Source of the DNA: Doris montereyensis
Lineage: Eukaryota; Mollusca; Gastropoda; Nudibranchia; Dorididae
Direction: 5' to 3'
NCBI GenBank assembly: GCA_037039925.1
Contig: JAXRKP010001188.1
Coordinates: 1-64,000 of the forward strand
DNA length: 64,000 nt
Shown: piece by piece, positions 58,261 through 64,000 of the stretch
Layout: each line of letters opens with the position of its first letter
Position numbering within the stretch: the first letter of the stretch is position 1
Notes under the pieces: model-generated
Databases searched by the model: none
Told to the model about the DNA's origin: nothing
What the model saw: the letters and a program-made list of their open reading frames with translations, nothing else
Made by a program: the position numbers and the translations under genes

Positions 58261-60275
58261 CTGTCTTACTGTGTTTTAATTAGTTTCGTCTGTCTTTACA
58301 ATAAGCCAGTCCCTGTCTTACTGTGTTTCAATTAGTTTCGTCCATCCTTACAATAAGCCAGTCCATGTCTTACTGTGTTTTAAGTAGTTTCGTCTGTCCT
58401 TACAATAAGCCAGTCCATGTCTTACTGTGTTTTAATTAGTTTCGTCTGTCCTTACAATAAGCCAGTCCATGTCTTACTGTGTTTTAATTAGTTTCGTCTG
58501 TCCTTACAATAAGCCAGTCCATGTCTTACTGTGTTTTAATTAGTTTCGTCTGTCCTTACAATAAGCCAGTCCATGTCTTACTGTGTTTTAATTAGTTTCG
58601 TCTGTCCTTACAATAAGCCAGTCCCTGTCTTACTGTGTTTTAATTAGTTTTCGTCTGTCCTTACAATAAGCCAGTCCCTGTCTTACTGTGTTTTAATTAG
58701 AAACGTCTGTCTCTTACAATAAGCCAGTCCCTGTCTTACTGTGTTTTACAATAAGCCATTACTGTGTTTCAATTAGTTTCGTCCATCCTTACAATAAGCC
58801 AGTCCCTGTCTTACTGTGTTTCAATTAGTTTCGTCCATCCTTACAATAAGCCAGTCCCTGTCTTACTGTGTTTCAATTAGTTTCGTCCATCCTTACAATA
58901 AGCCAGTCCCTGTCTTACTGTGTTTCAATTAGTTTCGTCTGTCCTTACAATAAGCCAGTCCCTGTCTTACTGTGTTTCAATTAGTTTCGTCTGTCCTTAC
59001 AATAAGCCAGCCCCTGTCTTACTGTGTTTCAAGTAGTTTCGTCCATCCTTACAATAAGCCAGTCCCTGTCTTACTGTGTTTCAATTAGTTTCGTCCATCC
59101 TTACAATAAGCCAGTCCATGTCTTACTGTGTTTCAATTAGTTTCGTCCATCTTACAATAAGCCAGTCCCTTACTGTGTTTCAATTAGTTTCTGTTCTTTA
59201 CAATAAGCCAGTCCCTGTCTTACTGTGTTTCAATTATTTGTCCATCTTACTGTTACTGTGTTTCAATTAGTTTCGTCCATCCTTACAATAAGCCAGTCCC
59301 TGTCTTACTGTGTTTCAATTAGTTTTCGTCCATCCTTACAATAAGCCAGTCCCTGTCTTACTGTGTTTCAATTAGTTTCGTCCATCCTTACAATAAGCCA
59401 GTCCATGTCTTACTGTGTTTCAATTAGTTTCGTCCATCCTTACAATAAGCCAGTCCCTGTCTTACTGTGTTTCAATTAGTTTCGTCCATCCTTACAATAA
59501 GCCAGTCCATGTCTTACTGTGTTTCAATTAGTTTCGTCCATCCTTACAATAAGCCAGTCCCTGTCTTACTGTGTTTCAATTAGTTTCGTCCATCCTTACA
59601 ATAAGCCAGTCCCTGTCTTACTGTGTTTCAATTAGTTTCGTCCATCCTTACAATAAGCCAGTCCCTGTCTTACTGTGTTTCAATTAGTTTCGTCCATCCT
59701 TACAATAAGCCAGTCCATGTCTTACTGTGTTTCAATTAGTTTCGTCCATCCTTACAATAAGCCAGTCCCTGTCTTACTGTGTTTCAATTAGTTTCGTCCA
59801 TCCTTACAATAAGCCAGTCCCTGTCTTACTGTGTTTCAATTAGTTTCGTCCATCCTTACAATAAGCCAGTCCCTGTCTTACTGTGTTTCAATTAGTTTCG
59901 TCCATCCTTACAATAAGCCAGTCCATGTCTTACTGTGTTTCAATTAGTTTCGTCCATCCTTACAATAAGCCAGTGTCTTACTGTGTTTCAATTAGTTACT
60001 CCATGTTAAGCCAGTCCCTGTCTTACTGTGTTTCAATTAGTTTCGTCCATCCTTACAATAAGCCAGTCCCTGTCTTACTGTGTTTCAATTAGTTTTCCAT
60101 CCTTACAATAAGCCAGTTGTCTTACTGTGTTTCAATTAGTTTCCATCCTTACAATAAGCCAGTCCATGTCTAACTGTGTTTCAATTAGTTTCGTCCATCC
60201 TTACAATAAGCCAGTCCCTGTCTTACTGTGTTTCAATTAGTTTCGTCCATCCTTACAATAAGCCAGTCCATGTCT
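58261..60275. repeat. 2-kb 52-bp minisatellite, ~38 copies, two subtypes
   Basis: The unit contains CTTACTGTGTTTCAATTAGT, ttcgtccatccttacaataa and gccagtccctgt. Copies left of about 58740 mostly carry TGTTTTAATTAG with CGTCTGTCC; copies to the right carry TGTTTCAATTAG with CGTCCATCC. The array stops at ccatgtct, about 230 bases before the ATG at 60505. Confidence 0.97.
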
Positions 60276-60385
60276 GGCCGTCGTCTTTTGTGTTCCTCTT
60301 CATTTACTTTCGGTCAACTACTGTAGCAGTTCACCCATTTATGCAAAATTAAGCAGTGATCGTCATCCAGTCCATGTTTATAACA

Positions 60386-60394
60386 ACTTCCGGT
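60386..60394 (+). promoter_or_regulatory. ETS-type motif in a putative promoter
   Basis: ACTTCCGGT, a core ETS/GABP-like site, lies 119 bases upstream of the ATG at 60505. A weak TTTATAAC lies just before it. Position and a slightly raised CpG content suggest a promoter. This is inference; no transcript evidence exists here. Confidence 0.4.
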
Positions 60395-60504
60395 GATATT
60401 ATTGTGTTGCCAGGGAAGCGACGTTCGACTTATCAGGATTATTTTTTTGGTGTTCAAGCGCTGATTCGTGATAGGGGGACGGTTCTGCTCTTCTTCTAGA
60501 CAAC

Positions 60505-60564
60505 ATGGCAAAGGAATCTATGTACGCGAATGATTTCGACAAGCTTATTTGCCGAATAAGACAG
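60505..60564 (+). CDS. First coding exon of an unidentified gene
   Basis: ATG in a strong Kozak context (caacATGG, A at -3 and G at +4) begins a 20-codon frame ending CGAATAAGACAG|GTTTGT, a usable donor, phase 0. The peptide is MAKESMYANDFDKLICRIRQ, polar with a basic end. I do not recognise the family. Without splicing the frame would stop about 18 codons into the intron. The tract ttcttctag just before the ATG could also be an acceptor, so an upstream non-coding exon is possible. No later exon was found before 64000, so the rest is probably beyond the window. Confidence 0.5.
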
Positions 60565-61694
60565 GTTTGTGCTTCAAATAGGGTTTTAAATAATTTCTTT
60601 AACAAAGTAGGCAAATAGACTGTGAACAGAAGGTGGTGCATAAGTTGAACACTCAAATGAAGTCGGTCATGTGGTCTTTTAAATAAATATCTGTTGCAAT
60701 TTGTTATTGCTATCAGTCCAACAGTTATTGGGTTGGGTTTTGTTTTTAATTTGATGGATATATGGTTACCCATCTGATCCATCTTCAGGTCAGGACTTAC
60801 ACCCTCTTTTGTGTCTTTACTTCCACTGGCCAGTCTAGGTGTAATGTATGGATATAAAATTTAATTAAAAAGTGTATGACTGTACAAAATGTAGAAAAGT
60901 AGACACTAGTGACCCTCAGACACGAGTGGTCGTCACCCTATTATCCACTACCGCCCACTTTTGGTACTTTTGTGTATTGAGATTTTCGTATCACCTACCA
61001 AACCAACTCTATTAGATTTCTCATGAAGTAATATTGTCTCAAGTAGAGCTAGAAACATTACCGGAAGTGACCTTCTTACAGTGAGGGGTTGCCCCACCAT
61101 TTGCATGAAAAAACAAGTGTGCTTAACGGGTGAAGTTAGGATTTAGACTTAGTTTGAACAATGAGTTCACGTTTATAGATGATAAACGACCTATAAAACA
61201 TGCATTTTCTGTAAGTTGAAAGAATAAGGAATTCACATTGAGATGTTATTGCAACAAGAGAAACTTAAACTAAGGACCAAACAATAGCAGTGATAGATGT
61301 GTAATCGACTTAGACTTGTACGAAGTATGTTGAATAGGAAAGCGTCACTTTGACGAATGATAACAACAAGGCTACCAGGAAAGCCATGAGTTTAAAATAA
61401 ATTGTAATCTTATTGGCTGTTATTTAACTATGAACTCAAATGTCAAACTATGTCATGAACCATGTAAGGAAAGTGGAAATTTCCATTAAAGAAGCCTAGG
61501 TGTCTGGTCCTAAATATATGGCCGTGCTTCCCGTGCCAATGACGGCGGCCTTAAATATAGGCCTAAGGCCTGCGCGCTTCACGGGCCAACTGTAACACGC
61601 TCTAGATAAAGGGCCGATGCTGTTCTTGGGTTAACAAAGTGATGTGCTCAGATCATGTTTATTTTCTTGTTTTATTAATTTTCTGTTTTAAAAT
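60565..61694 (+). other. Putative first intron, unique sequence
   Basis: Over 1.1 kb of complex, non-tandem sequence. Near 61.55 kb it is locally GC-rich (ggcctaaggcctgcgcgc). I see no convincing exon or element. Confidence 0.4.
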
Positions 61695-61968
61695 TTAGTG
61701 GCCAAGTGGTTAGGCTGCTGAACTGGGGATCATGAGGTCGCGGTTTTGAATCTGGGTCTCATATTGTGTTCCTTGGGAAAGACACTTAACACACATTTTC
61801 CCCATCTATCCAGGTGCAAATTGATACAAGCACAAGCTTGGGAGTAAAAATCTGTGTTAGAATAGTGTCCCGGCCAGGAGGTAATTATTATCACTTGTTC
61901 CACTTCACGCTATTGGAACCAGGATAAGCTCCAGCTCTATGGGCCGTAATGGTCCTGAGAGAAGAACT
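61695..61968 (+). mobile_element. tRNA-derived SINE, family A copy 4 (near full length)
   Basis: A box AGTGGCCAAGTGGTTAGGC, degenerate B box GCGGTTTTGAATCTGG, then GTTCCTTGGGAAAGACACTT, cacattttccccatctatcc, gcttgggagtaaaaatctg, ccaggaggtaattattatca, cacgctattggaaccagga and gggccgtaatggtcctgaga. Colinear with copy 1. Confidence 0.85.
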
Positions 61969-62087
61969 TTTCTAGAATTTAGTTCCAAAAGATTGTCATA
62001 ACATCAATTCTGAGGTATCATAACCTTACTGTAAGGAATAAATTGAAAACTGTTGTAGGCTTATATGGCATTTATACTAAAAACTTA

Positions 62088-62575
62088 TTAAAACGTTTGA
62101 TGAGAACCTTGTGCTTGATGTTGGGGGACGAGCGCTTGTATGTCAGATTCGATTTTTGAAAGGAACAACCGAAGATCACCCCTATCTGAAAATTTCAAGC
62201 AGTTTCTTTGTTTGCTAAGAATATTGTTGACAGCACTGGAGCCAGTTTCAACAAGGTAAGATGTCGAAAAGGAGACGATCAACTTTAAAATCTTATTCCA
62301 TAATGTTGGATGAAAAGTTGGCATTTGTTATGTGTACCACAAACTCAGGCACCCACCGTTGTACAACTTCATATCGCTCTGTCAGTCATGTTTCAACAAA
62401 TACTTACCCTGAAGTTCTACATTTGCAGCGAACGAGTCGACCATCCAATTGGGAATATTTAATGTCAAAATAGCCTGGAACAGTTTTTCCATGTTCAGTT
62501 TCAACTTAAGCAAGGGATCACTGAAATTTTGAAAATCTTCATTTGAAATGCAGTTTGGATATAGTTCAACTCTGG
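62088..62575 (-). pseudogene. hAT transposase relic (SCAND3/ZBED/FAM200-like)
   Basis: Minus-strand reading, one frame with stops: IPNWMVDSFAANVELQGKYL, then stop, LWYT, stop, FHPTLWNKILKLIVSFSTSY, LVETGSSAVNNILSKQRN and RGDLRLFLSKIESDIQALV. This is the C-terminal dimerisation region of hAT transposases, where W..DPF, LQ.(E/D)L, F..(S/T)YL(V/C)E.(G)FS and RGDLR..L are typical. At least two in-frame stops and missing upstream domains make it a dead fragment. The block upstream on the same strand (62575-62750) may also belong to it but is not clear. Confidence 0.78.
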
Positions 62576-62795
62576 GAATTGGCTAAAGTGTCATTGCAGA
62601 ATGTTATTTCGAAAAAGCTCAAGTTTGACGATGAATGGTGAAATCCCCATTTTGAATTAATAAGTGCCGTTTTCTCCTTGAAGTTGGATATTTCTGTAGT
62701 TGAATTTTGTGTTTTGTAAATGCTGATTAGATAGAATGCACCCTTTTTCACTTTCTTAAAATGTTTACAGGATTATTTTTAAAGGCGTTATTCTA

Positions 62796-63423
62796 CACTG
62801 AAACCTATCTAATCAGGACCCGGGGAATCGGTAAACCCGGCCAATCGGGAAGAACTCTCAGGGACCGGGTTTTTTATATATATTTTACCTCTCTAAATGG
62901 GATAGGTCCCCAGCTTATCTGGACAATTTTTCGTGGGCTTGCACTGGTTATCATCACCATTTCCCCAATATTTATTTTTTCCTACAAGCACTTGTTATCC
63001 AAATTTGGTTTCCGTGTTTGCAAAACATTGGTTATTACAAATGCATAGTGCTACACGTGTTATACATTACATAATACGTATATGATATCGCTAGTGCCAG
63101 TTCACGACGACCATAAGCCAGGCACACCAGACATCCATTATGAAGGTGTGAAAGCAGGCATCCAGCCAGTCCTTGCCTGTCCACCTAACAATACAGTTCG
63201 ATGATGACATGAGGAGGCGCTTAGAAAGCAGACTTGTACACTGTCATAGTCTTTTATTGTCCGCCTAACCCGCCAATCACGAGGAGATTGAACAATTCAC
63301 CATGCCTTCTTGATTACGTGCCTTATTTATCTATCTATTGTCTAACGAATATCGACTGTGCGTGTCAAAACAGCCAGCTGTATACCATGTTGCCAGATGG
63401 TGCCACATTATACAGGTTTTCAG
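62796..63423. mobile_element. Pogo/Tigger-like MITE
   Basis: TA|CACTGAAACCTATCTAATCA at the left and, inverted, TA|CTGAAAACCTGTATAATG at the right (ending 63423) match over about 24 bases with one or two gaps, followed by agg-acc and tgg-cacc. TA flanks fit the TA target of this superfamily. Inside I see GGxCC-rich subterminal words (aatcggtaaacccggccaat) but no transposase. Confidence 0.6.
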
Positions 63424-63725
63424 TACCATCTTCTCTGTCGGTGTTAGGGTAATTGATGTCAAAGTTTTGACTATTTTTACCTATCATCGCCTACGAAACA
63501 TGTTGTAATAAAAAAATATACTATATGGACATTTTTCTGCCGTAAACTTTTCTTCTTTTTTTAAACTTCCTCCCCGAATATGCAAAGAACAGATGCCACC
63601 CCTCCCGTTAACACCTGAGAAGAGGCAGGAATATCAATTCGCCTCACGACTGTTTACCTTTGCTGAATCGCTATATTAATATGCCATGGACAACAGAGTA
63701 AAAGATCTTTTGCATTGATGTTTGT
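63424..63725. other. Unassigned sequence between MITE and mariner relic
   Basis: About 300 bases with nothing recognised. Confidence 0.4.
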
Positions 63726-63960
63726 GCCAGGGCACCTCATTTACCGGATTTGAACGCTTGTGACTTTTTCTCTGGGAATACCTTACGGATCATTGCTACA
63801 GCGGGAATTCCCAGACAATTGTAACCTAAAAGTGTCTGTACAGAAACAATGGCTTTGATATCCGATGACATAGCTATGCAGAGACGTTATTGAACACTTC
63901 AAAACCCGACTCATATTTGCTTTGCGTAGAAATGGTGGCCATTTTGAGCATGTCCTTTGA
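63726..63960 (+). pseudogene. Mariner-type (IS630/Tc1/mariner) transposase relic
   Basis: Three-frame reading on the + strand gives APHLPDLNACDFF, then WEYLTDHCYSGNSQTIVT, then DVIEHFKTRLIFALRRNGGH and FEHVL followed by TGA. This is the C-terminal third of a mariner-like transposase: SPDL.(P)(C/L)DFFLWG.L, PQT(I), and a final NGGHFEHVL stop. Frameshifts after DFF and in the middle and internal stops show decay. The third catalytic Asp lies in PDLN..D. The N-terminal part is absent. Confidence 0.75.
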
Positions 63961-64000
63961 AATAAAGTAAAAGAAATGTTCGTTGATTTTGTGTTTGTGT

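Noticed and set aside
62761..63048. 95-codon frame as a gene
   Set aside because: It spans the left terminus of the pogo-like MITE and shows no family.

Overview
This is nuclear DNA from an animal: GT-AG introns, poly(A) signals, tRNA-derived SINEs, non-LTR retrotransposons and DNA-transposon relics, at low gene density. An aquatic invertebrate, perhaps a mollusc or another lophotrochozoan, fits best, but nothing here fixes the species. By my rough tally about two thirds of the 64 kb is tandem repeat in more than 25 arrays, so nearly all long open frames are repeat artefacts.

1-41.3 kb, + strand: the 3' part of one gene, recognised as TMX3 (thioredoxin-related transmembrane protein 3, an ER-membrane protein disulfide isomerase). 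Five coding pieces are visible: 7527-7580, 18803-18989, 32088-32153, 33648-33855 (transmembrane helix plus acidic tail) and 40866-40945 (C-terminus and stop), with AATAAA at 41303. The exons for the catalytic CxxC domain lie upstream of the window, and one short exon between the first two was not found. The introns are filled by arrays: 37 bp (5.4 kb), GT-rich 26/20/17 bp (9.5 kb), a pyrimidine-rich array (10.7 kb) open in all three + frames, and 36/29 bp (4.6 kb).

The main observation is that two TMX3 arrays are made of splice sites. Before exon 32088 the branch point, pyrimidine tract and AG acceptor are tandemly copied 28 times. After exon 33855 the last ~19 coding bases plus the GTGAGT donor are copied about 33 times. 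Read by hand, every extra acceptor of the first array and every extra donor of the second leads to an early stop codon, so each array offers one productive site among dozens of non-productive ones.

41.3-60.3 kb: intergenic, with short arrays, a dispersed repeat with a 'CCCTGAGATCACCGC' core, tRNA-derived SINEs, an internally deleted RTE-like retrotransposon (minus strand, 44.3-46.6 kb) between pogo-like inverted termini, a 49-bp array (46.8-49.5 kb), a decayed Rex1/CR1-like retrotransposon (+, 55.3-58.0 kb) with a nested minus-strand fragment, and a 52-bp array (58.3-60.3 kb).

60.3-64 kb: an apparent gene start (+ strand, ATG at 60505, first coding exon to 60564) just beyond the 52-bp array, followed by a SINE, a hAT transposase relic, a pogo-like MITE and a mariner-type transposase relic. 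The second gene was not identified.
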